From positions 1 to 37,518 of the IMG/VR virus record IMGVR_UViG_3300031963_000423: DNA of 37,518 nucleotides, one strand, 5' to 3'. This DNA comes from a virus. Of the stretch, positions 8,040-17,863 are shown piece after piece (the stretch's first letter is position 1; each line of letters starts with the position of its first letter). Both the position numbers and the translations under genes were made by a program. The notes under the pieces were generated by a model that had not been told where the DNA came from, did no database searches, and saw nothing but the letters and a program-made list of their open reading frames with translations.

Positions 8040-8702
8040 ATGAAAAAAAATAAAATAGTCGGTGTGTATTTTGTTGCTCTTCTTAATGAGTGGGAGCCAA
8101 TTGTAAAACCCCAAATAAATAGACTTTTTAATTCGAATTTATATAAAGAAACCGACGAATTGCACGTGAGAGTTTTTTTTAATGATAATGAAGAACTTTA
8201 TAAATTCCGGACATTACTGAAAAACGACAAAAAAATTTTATTGACATTAACTAAGAAAAACGAATATGAATTTGGTGCTTTAAGAATACTTAAAAATTTG
8301 AGTAAAAAAGAAGATTTTTATGGTTATTATTTACACGCTAAGGGAGTTAGTAGAACTATGAATAAACAGTTATCTAAATGTGTAAAGTCTTGGAGAGAAT
8401 ACATGGAGTATTTTTTAATTGATAAATATGACTTGTGTGTAAAAGAACTTGATAACGGTTGGGACGCTGCTGGAGTAAAAATTAGGAGGACTCCAGGAAC
8501 AGATTTTTTTCATTTTTCGGGTAATTTTTGGTGGGCAAACTCTAAATTTATAAGAGAATTACCTGAAATAGATTCTTTAGATTTGAATAAAAGGCACGAT
8601 GCTGAATTTTGGATTGGTTATACTAAAGGTAAACTAAAATGTCTACACGATACAAAACAAGCAAGTATTAGAACTATTATTACCGAAAATTACAAATTTT
8701 AA
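8040..8702 (+). CDS. Glycosyltransferase-like protein of the sugar cassette, 220 aa
   Basis: Motifs match a poorly characterised group found in polysaccharide loci: GYYLHAKGVSR near residue 95, WREYMEYFLID, WDAAGVKIRRTPGTDFFHFS and GNFWWANSKFIRELP. HAKGVS plus NFWWA...LP recall the GT-A-like enzymes annotated near rhamnan or capsule genes. No signal peptide or membrane segment. It is divergent from the gene at 7407-8006 (33 bases apart) and its last 4 bases overlap the end of the convergent RgpF-like gene. Donor and acceptor unknown. Confidence 0.8.
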   Translation: MKKNKIVGVYFVALLNEWEPIVKPQINRLFNSNLYKETDELHVRVFFNDNEELYKFRTLLKNDKKILLTLTKKNEYEFGALRILKNLSKKEDFYGYYLHAKGVSRTMNKQLSKCVKSWREYMEYFLIDKYDLCVKELDNGWDAAGVKIRRTPGTDFFHFSGNFWWANSKFIRELPEIDSLDLNKRHDAEFWIGYTKGKLKCLHDTKQASIRTIITENYKF

Positions 8703-9430
8703 ATTACAAAAATTTTTTGATTCTCCTTTTCAACAAGGTAACCAAATATACGTTCAATAGCATGAATTATTGACGGTTCAATTACATATCCATCTTTAGT
8801 GTTATCCATAATATGTTTTATTACGTCATCTGTAAAATATTTTTTTATAATTTGATATCTAACCCAAAAAATAGTACCCCCTATAAAATTTTTTTTCAAA
8901 TAACTTTCGTCTAACTTAAATAATGGTATTAATTTAATTATCTCATTTTTGTTTATTGTGGAGTTATTGAATAATCTATATCCCACCATTCCACAATTTT
9001 TATCATTATTAAATTTATTCAATATTTGATTAACTTTTTTTTCGTCAAATAAAACCCCCTCCATCAATTGTTTAAACCAATTTTTCCCGTGATTCAAAGT
9101 TTTCTCAACACCATATTTTTTAGTTCTACTTGATGGATTTTTTTCCGAACCAATACCCTTTTTTGTATGTATTTTCAGAATTAAATCAGTATCATCATCT
9201 ATCACTTTGAAAACGTTTAAAAACCCTCCAATGTCAACACCTTTGTTTTCAACAATAATTATTTTAGTTTGATTATTATATTCTTTAATTTTTTTAATAT
9301 CACAATCTTTGTAAAATCCACGAACTAAACTTATATACAAATCATATGGGTGTTTGATGTTTTTTAAGTAACCAACAATTTCATCAAACATATCAGTGTA
9401 AAATAAATGAACACAAACTGCTATTTTCAT
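8699..9430 (-). CDS. RgpF-like (rhamnan synthesis protein F family) glycosyltransferase, 243 aa
   Basis: Conserved RgpF-family features: CVHLFYTDMFDEIVGYL at the start, YDLYISLV, ENKGVDIGGFL, LILKIHTKKG and GGTIFWVRY. In streptococci and others RgpF relatives act in rhamnose-glucose polysaccharide synthesis. Only one such domain is present. It is convergent with the gene at 8040 by a 4-base overlap. An upstream hairpin (9456-9481) separates it from the ejection-type operon. Role inferred: surface-glycan or virion-protein glycosylation. Confidence 0.85.
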   Translation of the reverse strand: MKIAVCVHLFYTDMFDEIVGYLKNIKHPYDLYISLVRGFYKDCDIKKIKEYNNQTKIIIVENKGVDIGGFLNVFKVIDDDTDLILKIHTKKGIGSEKNPSSRTKKYGVEKTLNHGKNWFKQLMEGVLFDEKKVNQILNKFNNDKNCGMVGYRLFNNSTINKNEIIKLIPLFKLDESYLKKNFIGGTIFWVRYQIIKKYFTDDVIKHIMDNTKDGYVIEPSIIHAIERIFGYLVEKENQKIFVI

Positions 9431-9435
9431 AAATT

Positions 9436-9534
9436 TTAAATTTTTTCTTTAAAACAAAATAGGAACTTACGTTCCCATTTTGCTAGATAATGAACACCTC
9501 CCCTTTCTTTAGTCGGTTTATCCTTACCCAACAA
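9436..9534 (-). CDS. Doubtful 32-aa frame with TTG start in an otherwise gene-free gap
   Basis: The 129-base gap 9431-9559 holds a frame beginning TTG-TTG and reading LLGKDKPTKERGGVHYLAKW then ERKFLFCFKEKI. Composition looks protein-like, but there is no ATG and the frame covers the hairpin at 9456-9481. It could be a real small gene, the decayed end of one, or chance. Confidence 0.2.
   Translation of the reverse strand: MLGKDKPTKERGGVHYLAKWERKFLFCFKEKI
9456..9481 (-). terminator. Hairpin at the end of the leader-protein operon
   Basis: AAAAT-A-GGAAC, loop TTAC, GTTCC-C-ATTTT; on the minus strand it is followed by TTTTGTTTT. It lies downstream of the 464-aa gene and upstream of the RgpF-like gene, a sensible site to end the operon. 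The stem has one mismatch, and a small frame may run through it. Confidence 0.45.
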
Positions 9535-9559
9535 CTACGTCGAGCAAGTATCATTAGTA

Positions 9560-10954
9560 TTATCTGAACTTTTTCAATGTTTTACAAACACTTTTATTTA
9601 ACGGTATTTTGAATTCATCCATAGTTACACTAGGTAAAAGTGATAAAAACTTTAAAAGTTCTTTTCTTCCTTGTCTTAGTTCTTTATCGTAAAGTCTTTT
9701 GAATCCGATTTTACCCAATTCCTCATAAAAACCTTGACACCAACAATCTTGTATTTTTTCTTTGGTATCGTTTAATATTGACGCTTTAACTTCAGTTTTT
9801 TGGTATATCTGATAATAAACACCTAATAAATCCCTACAAGTATCTTCATTTGTTGAATCTTTAGTTGTTTCTAATTGTGTAGATAAAGCACTTATTAAAT
9901 CTTCTTCAGAACCTACCATTGGTGTTGTTTTAGTATAAAAATAAACACTCATTTTAAGATTTATATCACCAACATTATATACTGTCTTAGGAATGTATTT
10001 GAAAAGTCCATCTCTGACTTCTTCTTCTGTTGGGTCAGATAAAGCATCAAAGTTGTAAGATTCCATTTCCGTAACCTGTTCTTCTATTTCTGAGATATAT
10101 GTATTAAATGTTGTAAAAATATCAGATCCTTTGGGGTCTACTTTACTTTGGAAGAATGCTTTATACTTCTCGTTATTATATGCATCATCTAAAGCTTGTA
10201 ACATTTTTATAAATGTTGAAAACTCAGAACTTCTTCCTCTATCTTTTATAAACTGTATTATTTGATTTTTTACCTTTGTGATTAAATCAATATTTAAACT
10301 TCTTGGGGTGTATGTTCCAGGGTTCAAGGTGTCTAATGACGACCATCCTGATGGGAAATCATATGAATCCAAAAGACTTCTATAGACCTCCATATCCATT
10401 TTTAATTCATATAAATCTTTATCAACCTCTACAGTTTGATTTTGATTTTGTTGTTGGTTATCGTCTTGAGTTACATTTGATGAACTTGCGTTTTTGAAAG
10501 CAATAAAACTATTTTTTAAATCTGCCCAAACAGCCTTTGTTCCATTTCCACAACTACCATCAACTGCTTTGCTTTTTGTACAAGATGTGGCTTTACAAGC
10601 GGGAGAAGCTGTTAAACCACAAAGTCTTGATTTTTGTGTTCCTGTTGCTGCAAATTTATTATACGTCGTCCAAACCCACTCTTGAAATTCTAATGTATTA
10701 TACCCTTCAGATTCTGGACATACTTTTCCCGTTACACAAGCATCGGAACTACCTCCTCCTCCACCACCTCCACTTACAACAGGTTTTTTACATTTAAAAT
10801 GTTGAGTGACTACCTTGTAAACTATCCAATCGTCGTCATTTATTAAAGAACTATATTCAAGTTGAGTGATACCTGATGATGGATTCGATCCGCAATCAGC
10901 AGCAGTACCAACTATTTCATTAAGTAATAAGTTATATAATTTTAAATTTTTCAT
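9560..10954 (-). CDS. Leader protein with Gly7 linker, 464 aa, virion candidate
   Basis: A short leader MKNLKLYNLLLNE|I gives an L-N-E site at residues 11-13. A Gly7 run (residues 62-68) links an N-terminal segment to a Cys-rich domain at about 72-135 (GKVCPESEGYNTLEFQEWVW, SRLCGL, SPACKATSC, GSCGNG). A Gln/Asn stretch follows near 165-175, then a long helical region to the end with scattered Cys. FQEWVW(T)TY recalls peptidoglycan-binding-like helices, weakly. The start is 2 bases after the stop of the 693-aa gene. Last gene of the operon. Inferred internal or ejected virion protein; the name is not recognised. Confidence 0.85.
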   Translation of the reverse strand: MKNLKLYNLLLNEIVGTAADCGSNPSSGITQLEYSSLINDDDWIVYKVVTQHFKCKKPVVSGGGGGGGSSDACVTGKVCPESEGYNTLEFQEWVWTTYNKFAATGTQKSRLCGLTASPACKATSCTKSKAVDGSCGNGTKAVWADLKNSFIAFKNASSSNVTQDDNQQQNQNQTVEVDKDLYELKMDMEVYRSLLDSYDFPSGWSSLDTLNPGTYTPRSLNIDLITKVKNQIIQFIKDRGRSSEFSTFIKMLQALDDAYNNEKYKAFFQSKVDPKGSDIFTTFNTYISEIEEQVTEMESYNFDALSDPTEEEVRDGLFKYIPKTVYNVGDINLKMSVYFYTKTTPMVGSEEDLISALSTQLETTKDSTNEDTCRDLLGVYYQIYQKTEVKASILNDTKEKIQDCWCQGFYEELGKIGFKRLYDKELRQGRKELLKFLSLLPSVTMDEFKIPLNKSVCKTLKKFR

Positions 10955-10956
10955 AA

Positions 10957-13038
10957 TTATAAAGTTACAGTTACAACATATTTTGCAAGTAGGTCAAACG
11001 TATCTAGTTTTGGTTTACCATCTTTTGTCCATGTATCATATTTAAATAATAATTCTACTTTAGTTCCATCCAAAGTTTTTCCACTGAATATTATAGTAGT
11101 TTCTTTATCAATGATTTCTTGTCTTTCATACTTTAAATAACCCCCGACACCTAAAAACTTTTCGTCCATACTCTTTTTTATTGGGTCAGAAGACTCTAAA
11201 GTGTTTTCAACATTATCTATTTGTTTATTATCTAATTTTTTAACTTTTTTAAGTTCCTCTTGAGACTTGGATTCTCCTTCTGGTGTAAATTCAACATACG
11301 GAGTAAAAACAGTTCCCAAAAATCTAGTATTTGTTATTTGATATTTTCCATTTGCAACCGCATATTCACCTTCAGCACCTTTTATTTCTGTATAAGCTGG
11401 TTCTGAATCAGCATTATATGTTACTTTTGGTAATATATTATCAGTTATGGCTACTTCACTAAAACCAAAATTTTTCTTTAAGTATTTTATCAACGTTTTT
11501 TTATCGACAAATCTACCTTCTTCCAAGTCCTTCTCAACTGAATATCTTGCGGCTTCAATTATTGACCTTACACCAGGAGCAAGCCCCATTAAACCAAAGT
11601 TTTTAACCGCATTCCAAAGAGAATCTGAAAATTGTTCAAAAGTTGTTTTATTTGGGTCTTCATTTTGATGAGTTTGAAGAAAATCATAAAGAGTATACAA
11701 AGATGTAATTGGAAGAGCAAGTTTCATCCATCTTGTTACAAAATCTTTAGCCGTCCATTCACCTGAAAAAACATCTGAACCCCAAAGAAGGAATTTAAGT
11801 GTATTTTTCCTCATCTCAGGAGTCGTTAACAATTTCAAATCTCTCCAGTGAGGTAAAGTTCCACCAATCATTCCAATTACATTAGTACCTTTTATTTTTT
11901 TGTAAATTTCATTTGTTAATTTCTCAAGTTCTAAAGCGGTTATTGGTTTTCCATATCCCTCAGTATATTTTTTTAGTAAAATATTTAATTCATCAACATC
12001 TTTTTGTGGTATCGCTCTCAACACATCTGTTTCCATCAATGATTTTATCTTTTCTGCCATTTTACTTTGTAACTCATCCCAAACATTTTGAAATGTTTGA
12101 CTGTCGCTTTTCCACATCGCTATTAATGTATTACAAAAATCTGTTTTACACTTTTTTTCTAAGTCAGCCATCATTAAATCCTGAACTTGTTTTTTAAGTG
12201 AGCTTGGATCGTTTCCAGTAACTCTTCCTAAATCACTCAAATCGATGTCATACATATCCTCAACTCTTGGTATGTCAACAATTTCAACAGGATTATCAAT
12301 TTTAGCTTTAACTTCGTCTGCAACTTCATCAACTTGTACAATGAACTCATCAGTTACTACTTTACCACCAGTATCGTATTCGTCAATTTGTTTAACTAAA
12401 TCATCTAACCAATCCGCGACTCCCGGTCCAGTCGGTCTTATTTTTTCTGACATATCCATCATAGAATCCCTCAAATACGGTAATACCCTTGAATCAAGAA
12501 TATTAGCATTAAGCATATCTTCAATATTCTTATTCGCTTTTTGGTTAGTTCTTATTACCGTTAAATAATCGAGAACTGTTGGAAAAGTTCCGTCTGCTCT
12601 TTGAAATAAATCTGAGACGGTTCTTGCCTCTAACATATCTAATACAATTTGGTCTGAGGCTATAACATCCGCAGCCGACTTACTTAATTTTGATGAAATC
12701 CAGTTTCTATATGCGGGATAAATAACCTCACCAGCGTATTGACCCCTAAGTTCAAACAATTCTGATAATGATCTTCTTGTTAAATCATCAATTCCATCTA
12801 CATATCTAAGTGAAGTTCCATAAATTTCGTTGTATTCATCCATGACATTTTTTAACATTCTTATCTCTTCATCAGTATGTCCTGCTTTTTTTCCTAACGC
12901 TGTCATTAGTTCATTAAAAAAATCTCTTGTACCAGGTCCAACAGCAGCTTCATTAATAATATTTAATGACTCATATAATAAATTATTGACCCCCATTAAA
13001 TTTCTTAATCTTTTTATCTCATATATTAAATTTGACAT
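10957..13038 (-). CDS. Large leader protein, 693 aa, ejection/internal virion candidate
   Basis: Leader: MSNLIYEIKRLRNLMG at the start and LNIINE|A at residues 25-30 (I-N-E site). The rest of the first 400 residues is mostly helical, with acidic stretches and a Cys pair (KKCKTDFC). About 395-500 is aromatic and partly hydrophobic (IGMIGGTLPHWRDLKLL, LKFLLWGSDVF, WMKLALPITSLYTLYDFL, FGLMGLAPGVRSIIEAAR). The last 150 residues are beta-rich. No family recognised. Spaced 22 bases after the 855-aa gene and 2 bases before the 464-aa gene, so clearly operonic. Size, helicity and mildly membrane-active middle fit an ejected core protein, but that is inference. Confidence 0.85.
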   Translation of the reverse strand: MSNLIYEIKRLRNLMGVNNLLYESLNIINEAAVGPGTRDFFNELMTALGKKAGHTDEEIRMLKNVMDEYNEIYGTSLRYVDGIDDLTRRSLSELFELRGQYAGEVIYPAYRNWISSKLSKSAADVIASDQIVLDMLEARTVSDLFQRADGTFPTVLDYLTVIRTNQKANKNIEDMLNANILDSRVLPYLRDSMMDMSEKIRPTGPGVADWLDDLVKQIDEYDTGGKVVTDEFIVQVDEVADEVKAKIDNPVEIVDIPRVEDMYDIDLSDLGRVTGNDPSSLKKQVQDLMMADLEKKCKTDFCNTLIAMWKSDSQTFQNVWDELQSKMAEKIKSLMETDVLRAIPQKDVDELNILLKKYTEGYGKPITALELEKLTNEIYKKIKGTNVIGMIGGTLPHWRDLKLLTTPEMRKNTLKFLLWGSDVFSGEWTAKDFVTRWMKLALPITSLYTLYDFLQTHQNEDPNKTTFEQFSDSLWNAVKNFGLMGLAPGVRSIIEAARYSVEKDLEEGRFVDKKTLIKYLKKNFGFSEVAITDNILPKVTYNADSEPAYTEIKGAEGEYAVANGKYQITNTRFLGTVFTPYVEFTPEGESKSQEELKKVKKLDNKQIDNVENTLESSDPIKKSMDEKFLGVGGYLKYERQEIIDKETTIIFSGKTLDGTKVELLFKYDTWTKDGKPKLDTFDLLAKYVVTVTL

Positions 13039-13060
13039 AACTTTTTATTTTATAAATATA

Positions 13061-15628
13061 TTATTCTACTTGTTTATTTTCTTTAGTTTCACATATTTTA
13101 TATTTTTCACAAAGATAATCATCATAATAATCGGTAAAAATTTTACTTAAAACATAATAATTACCAATGTAGTATTTGTTATTAAGATTATCAAAATTTA
13201 TAAATGCAAATTTTGGTTCTTGTTTATTGTGATTAACTATATCGATTAATGTTTTTGTAAGTATGTCAGGATTATTTGAAGAAAAATATTTAGTCCATCC
13301 TCCATTCCTAAGTGTTTTATCTTGGAAATAAGCGTTAAAATTTGCCCTACCTCTTACAAAAAAGGAGTTTGTTGTATCTAATGGTTTAATTCCATTTATA
13401 TCATAACCTGAAAACCAATATATAAACTCCTCAAATGTCTCAGGAGTAAGTTTATGGGTTTTCATATCAACATTACTATAAAATCCATCACTTGGTACAA
13501 GATAGGATGATAATCTTCCGTTAAATGGGGTTGTATACGTCTCCTTCCCAACTCGTTCATCAAGTGATACCATAGTGTTCATGGCTTCATTTGCTTCTTC
13601 AGTATTATTGTTTTGAAGTGCTGTATAATAATCACCACGAAGTTTTGCTAAAGATTGGGCAATAAATTCCTCTATTATTTTACTATATTCTCTTAAATTT
13701 CCCCAATTACTTCTATTATCATTTATAAACGCTAACTCACCCAAAATTTTAAAATATTCATTTGCCTTTGATTTCGCAACATCAAATTTTCCCGACATAG
13801 AATTTATTCTAATTTCTTCGGACAAAGTTTTTACTTTTTTACTTAATTCTTCGCTTTGTTTAGGTAATACTTTTCTCAAATATTGTATACCTTGATCGGC
13901 TGGAGTTAAAATTCCTTGAGGGTCTTTTAAAAATTCCTCGTTACTTTCAAATACACTAAAACAAACTACAAAAACACCAGCAATAGAAAATATATTAAGA
14001 CCTAACATTTTCAGAGCACCATATTTTCCTGATTTTAATTCTGGACCTAATATTTTTGCAAAATTTTGTGCCCTATAAACAAATGGTTTATTAGCTTTAA
14101 AAAACGTTTCAATGTCTTTTTTTGATAAAGACATTAAATCTCCAATGAACCATTTTTCATTTGTTAAAGGTAAATTTTTTGTAACCCCTTTCATTTTTTT
14201 AATAGATTCGGCCATAGAATCTAAAATTTTCTTTTGGACTATAGTTGTTGGGTTGTTTTTGAAATATTGTGCCGTTAACGTCATTGATTGTTTAACTTGT
14301 TCTGCAATATCGTCAGGTAAACTATTTAACCATTTTTTTATGTCAGATGGTGTAATAGACCCATTCTTTGCTTTATATGCTATATCAGTAACCAAATTTT
14401 CATAATTTGGTGGTAACCCTATTTTTCTCGCAATTAAACTACTTTCAGTCAAAATAGGTAAAAAACAACAAAAAAATACTAAAGCAGCCATATCTTTCAT
14501 TCCTCTATTATAAAGATACATTGCCTCCCAACCTCCAACAACAAGTTCACCTCCTATCATAATACCATATTTGATTGCATTATATCCAGCGGCGGTTGCC
14601 GCAGTTTCTGCCCATGCCACTGCAATTGGTGCAAGGACTATTGAAGTTAATATTTGTGTTCCAATAACTATCCATATTCCATTACTACCGTCGTACCAAT
14701 TATCAAATTCACTATTTGCGTATTTTTGACCATATGTGTTCCACTCATACTCTATTAATCCGCTTGGGGGACGTACTGAAATTTGGGTAATTTTTTCTTG
14801 TAAATCAGACAGTTTTCTTTTTTTTATTTCTGTTTCAGGATTGATATTCATTGCAGTTTGATATTCCCTACTACCTGTCCCACCTGCAATTCTGGTATCA
14901 CCCTCTCCACCAGCACCAACTTCAAAAATAAGATTATCTTTATTTGTTTTTGATTCATTAGTGGAAACAATATCAGTAAACACATCACCCCCCATTTTAA
15001 AGTATCCACTTTGTTTATATGCGTTTAAAACAGCCCAACCTCTACTTGGGTCATCAACGTACTGTTTTTTTTCTAAATCATACATATTTTGTGGTGGACC
15101 GACATATTCACTACCATCAGGGTTTATAGTTTTAACTCTTATCGAATCTTTAGGATTACTCAAATAAAAACAAAGTGTAAACGTATTACTATTTGTTTCG
15201 CCCTCTTTGTGGTCTGTAATTTTTCTTATTTTTCCATTAAATTGATTAAACCACTCTTTTTTTGGTAGATATAATCTTAAATCTGACTGTGAAAAATCTG
15301 AACTTCCTCCTATTTTTAGGTATATACCATACTCATCTGAAAATGCACCCCATGAAGGATTCTTTTTTAATAATGTATCTACGTCCATCAATTCATACAC
15401 ATCTTCAGTACCTTTGAATTTTTCAATTTTGAATTTTTCTCCAATATACATTTTTGGTTCAAAATACCCGTCTGATGTTTCAATCATCATTTGGTCTTCA
15501 TGACTCAATCTCCCATATTGATAAGATAATGTTGTTGCTCCAATGGCAGTTCCCACCCAAGCCAATAGTTCCATTGTCCCCCACACAACGGGGGCAAGTT
15601 CATTTAGTTGTTGTTTTTGCTTCATCAT
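13061..15628 (-). CDS. Large leader protein with membrane segments, 855 aa
   Basis: The N-terminus MMKQKQQLNE|L offers an L-N-E site at residues 8-10, immediately followed by a hydrophobic segment (VVWGTMELLAWVGTAIGATT). More hydrophobic spans occur near 320-340 (WIVIGTQILTSIVLAPIAVA), 350-375 (Gly-rich: YGIMIGGELVVGGWEAM), 383-400 (AALVFFCCFLPILTES) and 553-570 (IFSIAGVFVVCFSVF). The N-terminal 280 residues are soluble and beta-rich, and the C-terminal 280 are helical. A multi-span protein in a virion operon suggests a protein that inserts into host membrane during DNA entry; no family recognised. Start: two tandem ATGs; either works. Confidence 0.85.
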   Translation of the reverse strand: MMKQKQQLNELAPVVWGTMELLAWVGTAIGATTLSYQYGRLSHEDQMMIETSDGYFEPKMYIGEKFKIEKFKGTEDVYELMDVDTLLKKNPSWGAFSDEYGIYLKIGGSSDFSQSDLRLYLPKKEWFNQFNGKIRKITDHKEGETNSNTFTLCFYLSNPKDSIRVKTINPDGSEYVGPPQNMYDLEKKQYVDDPSRGWAVLNAYKQSGYFKMGGDVFTDIVSTNESKTNKDNLIFEVGAGGEGDTRIAGGTGSREYQTAMNINPETEIKKRKLSDLQEKITQISVRPPSGLIEYEWNTYGQKYANSEFDNWYDGSNGIWIVIGTQILTSIVLAPIAVAWAETAATAAGYNAIKYGIMIGGELVVGGWEAMYLYNRGMKDMAALVFFCCFLPILTESSLIARKIGLPPNYENLVTDIAYKAKNGSITPSDIKKWLNSLPDDIAEQVKQSMTLTAQYFKNNPTTIVQKKILDSMAESIKKMKGVTKNLPLTNEKWFIGDLMSLSKKDIETFFKANKPFVYRAQNFAKILGPELKSGKYGALKMLGLNIFSIAGVFVVCFSVFESNEEFLKDPQGILTPADQGIQYLRKVLPKQSEELSKKVKTLSEEIRINSMSGKFDVAKSKANEYFKILGELAFINDNRSNWGNLREYSKIIEEFIAQSLAKLRGDYYTALQNNNTEEANEAMNTMVSLDERVGKETYTTPFNGRLSSYLVPSDGFYSNVDMKTHKLTPETFEEFIYWFSGYDINGIKPLDTTNSFFVRGRANFNAYFQDKTLRNGGWTKYFSSNNPDILTKTLIDIVNHNKQEPKFAFINFDNLNNKYYIGNYYVLSKIFTDYYDDYLCEKYKICETKENKQVE

Positions 15629-15634
15629 ATTTTT

Positions 15635-17863
15635 TTAACGTCCCATTATAACCAAAGTTTTATTTATAACATCAGATATTGCATCGTCAAATATTTTATA
15701 TTCTTTTAGTTGATTTTCATAAGTGGCAATTTGATCATCCACCGAAATTTTTGTGTTGTCTGTTGTGGAACTTTGTATTAAACCTTTTGTTAATTTATCA
15801 TAAGTAAAATTTTCAATTTCTGGAGTATTTACGTTTTGTTTTTGATATAAAAAACCATTTATTTTACCTTCATTTTTTGTTCTTAAATAAGTGTCTGTTA
15901 AAGTTAATGGTCTAATTCCTTTTGTTGAGTAACTATTATAGTCTGAAACAACAACAAAAGGATTTTCTGAGTTAAAAGATAATTTATTAGAATCTACTTG
16001 TTTTTTTATATCCTTTACTTTTGTATTTTTTTCGTCTATTATCCCAAATTTTTTATACAGATAGGCTATTGTAAAATCAGTAATATCCCATTCGTTTAAT
16101 CCTTTAAGACTCAAGATAGCGGGTAATGGTAAATTTCCTGTTGGTGATGTAATTGAGGTAGGTTGATTAACCATAGGTGAATTAGCCTTATAATCCGAAA
16201 ATTCTGGTGATTTTTTATTCTTGGATGAAAAATCAGTAAATTCAATTACCCTATATGAAGATAGTATTTCATTCCATTTGGTCACTAAAAAGTCATTTAC
16301 AACCTCGTTTGGTTTTAATTTTTCATTTTCTTTGAAATACTCGTTCGAAATAAATTTAAGGTACTCAAAAATGTTATTCTCATACTTACTTTGTACTTCA
16401 TTATGTTTTAACATTAATGATTCTATTGTTCTTTCATCTCTTATGAATTGTTCCTCATCTCCACCAACACCGTATCTTAATTCTTTGATCGCTGCTTGAT
16501 TCAAAAGGTGTTTAGGTAATATACTCGCCCCAATTGTATACCCATACAAATTTTTTAAATATAAATCATTTATATTTGACTCATTGTTTTGTGTATTAAT
16601 ATAATCAGTAAAATTTCTATCTATACCCGCTTCATAATTGGCATAATCTTTATCACCAAAAGTAAACCATTGATTTAAATCTACAGTATAATCATAATAT
16701 TTTGTGTTTACGCGATAATCTTTACCTATTGATTTCATAAGTGCAGAATCCATAGGGAAATTTTCTACTGAATCCCCATATTTTAAATTTAATGTTGTAA
16801 CTTTAGAACTTAAATTTCCTAAATACTTTTCCATCATATTGACACCACTGTCGTTTGTATTTTTACTTAAACATTTAGTACCTTGTTTTATACCAGCACT
16901 ATCTGTGGAAACTTTATATTCTGATTTTTCAATGTAGCCAACAAAAGAATTAAACCAAGGAAACCATTCATCAGATATACAACCAATGTAAGTTTTTTTA
17001 TTTTTTGTTTCGTTTACCATTGGTACAACAACTGATTGAGTTTCTATTTCTATTTCATAAACACCTTGATTTTGAGTATTAAAACTAAACAGATTGTCCC
17101 AAGAAACTTTTAAACATTCTTCATATGTTAGTGTTTTACAACTTTTTTCGTATTTGAATTTAGATTTTTGTATTGTGTTTCCATTTTTTAATTTTACCGC
17201 TTTTGGTAAATCTAATTGATATGTTTCTGTAACAGCAATTTTATTTTTTTTTGTTTTAGGGTCGTATACATTACTTTCGTTTGTTTTGTGGGGTATCGGA
17301 ACACATCTTCTTCCACTGTCATCAATATAATAATCTAATTGTTTTGAATAACCCACGTTATAAGATGGGTGTTGTCCTGAAAGTTTCATACATTGTGAAC
17401 CAAAATACTGTTCAGCTAATTCCCTATTGAACGGTTCTATACCATTTATAGTTTTTATAATTTTTGGTTGTTCATAAGTTGTCTTATCATATTCTTTATA
17501 AAACGATTTTAAATCGTTAGGAAAATTTGTACCTATTTTACCATATTTTGATTGCAATCCCTTTAAAAAGTCCGTTTCGGAAGTTTTAACTTTCTCAGTT
17601 ACTTTTCTTAATGGGATATAAATGTCTTGATTTTTAACAACACTTTTTAAAGTTACAAAAGGTGTATCGGATTCATCATCATACGATGGTGTAACAATAT
17701 TAAGTGGTTTTTGTTCATATGTTGGTTTTTTTTCTTTCTTAGGAATAAACCAATTATACATTCCGGTTGGGATACCTAAAGTAGTTTGTTCATCTATTGT
17801 TTTGGAACGGTCATAATTAATTAACCCTAAAGATTTTTGTATTATCTCATTCAAATTATTCAT
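15635..17863 (-). CDS. Large leader protein, 742 aa, virion candidate
   Basis: Leader: MNNLNEIIQKSLGLINYD then SKTIDE|Q, an I-D-E site at residues 23-25 with Gln next, as in class A. The body is Lys/Asn/Tyr-rich, soluble, with several Cys (CMKLSGQ, CKTLTYEECLKVSW, GCISDEWFPWF). No transmembrane span. Expressed 6 bases upstream of the 855-aa gene, and its ATG overlaps the 80-aa gene's stop as ATGA (17860-17863). No family recognised. Same operon and size range as the 855- and 693-aa proteins; together they may form an internal core or ejection assembly. Confidence 0.85.
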   Translation of the reverse strand: MNNLNEIIQKSLGLINYDRSKTIDEQTTLGIPTGMYNWFIPKKEKKPTYEQKPLNIVTPSYDDESDTPFVTLKSVVKNQDIYIPLRKVTEKVKTSETDFLKGLQSKYGKIGTNFPNDLKSFYKEYDKTTYEQPKIIKTINGIEPFNRELAEQYFGSQCMKLSGQHPSYNVGYSKQLDYYIDDSGRRCVPIPHKTNESNVYDPKTKKNKIAVTETYQLDLPKAVKLKNGNTIQKSKFKYEKSCKTLTYEECLKVSWDNLFSFNTQNQGVYEIEIETQSVVVPMVNETKNKKTYIGCISDEWFPWFNSFVGYIEKSEYKVSTDSAGIKQGTKCLSKNTNDSGVNMMEKYLGNLSSKVTTLNLKYGDSVENFPMDSALMKSIGKDYRVNTKYYDYTVDLNQWFTFGDKDYANYEAGIDRNFTDYINTQNNESNINDLYLKNLYGYTIGASILPKHLLNQAAIKELRYGVGGDEEQFIRDERTIESLMLKHNEVQSKYENNIFEYLKFISNEYFKENEKLKPNEVVNDFLVTKWNEILSSYRVIEFTDFSSKNKKSPEFSDYKANSPMVNQPTSITSPTGNLPLPAILSLKGLNEWDITDFTIAYLYKKFGIIDEKNTKVKDIKKQVDSNKLSFNSENPFVVVSDYNSYSTKGIRPLTLTDTYLRTKNEGKINGFLYQKQNVNTPEIENFTYDKLTKGLIQSSTTDNTKISVDDQIATYENQLKEYKIFDDAISDVINKTLVIMGR

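Noticed and set aside
7407-8114. Longer version of the small GT2 gene starting at 8114
   Set aside because: The extra 36 residues lie over the divergent gene's start and have no GT features; MFSIVIPT at 8006 is the natural start.
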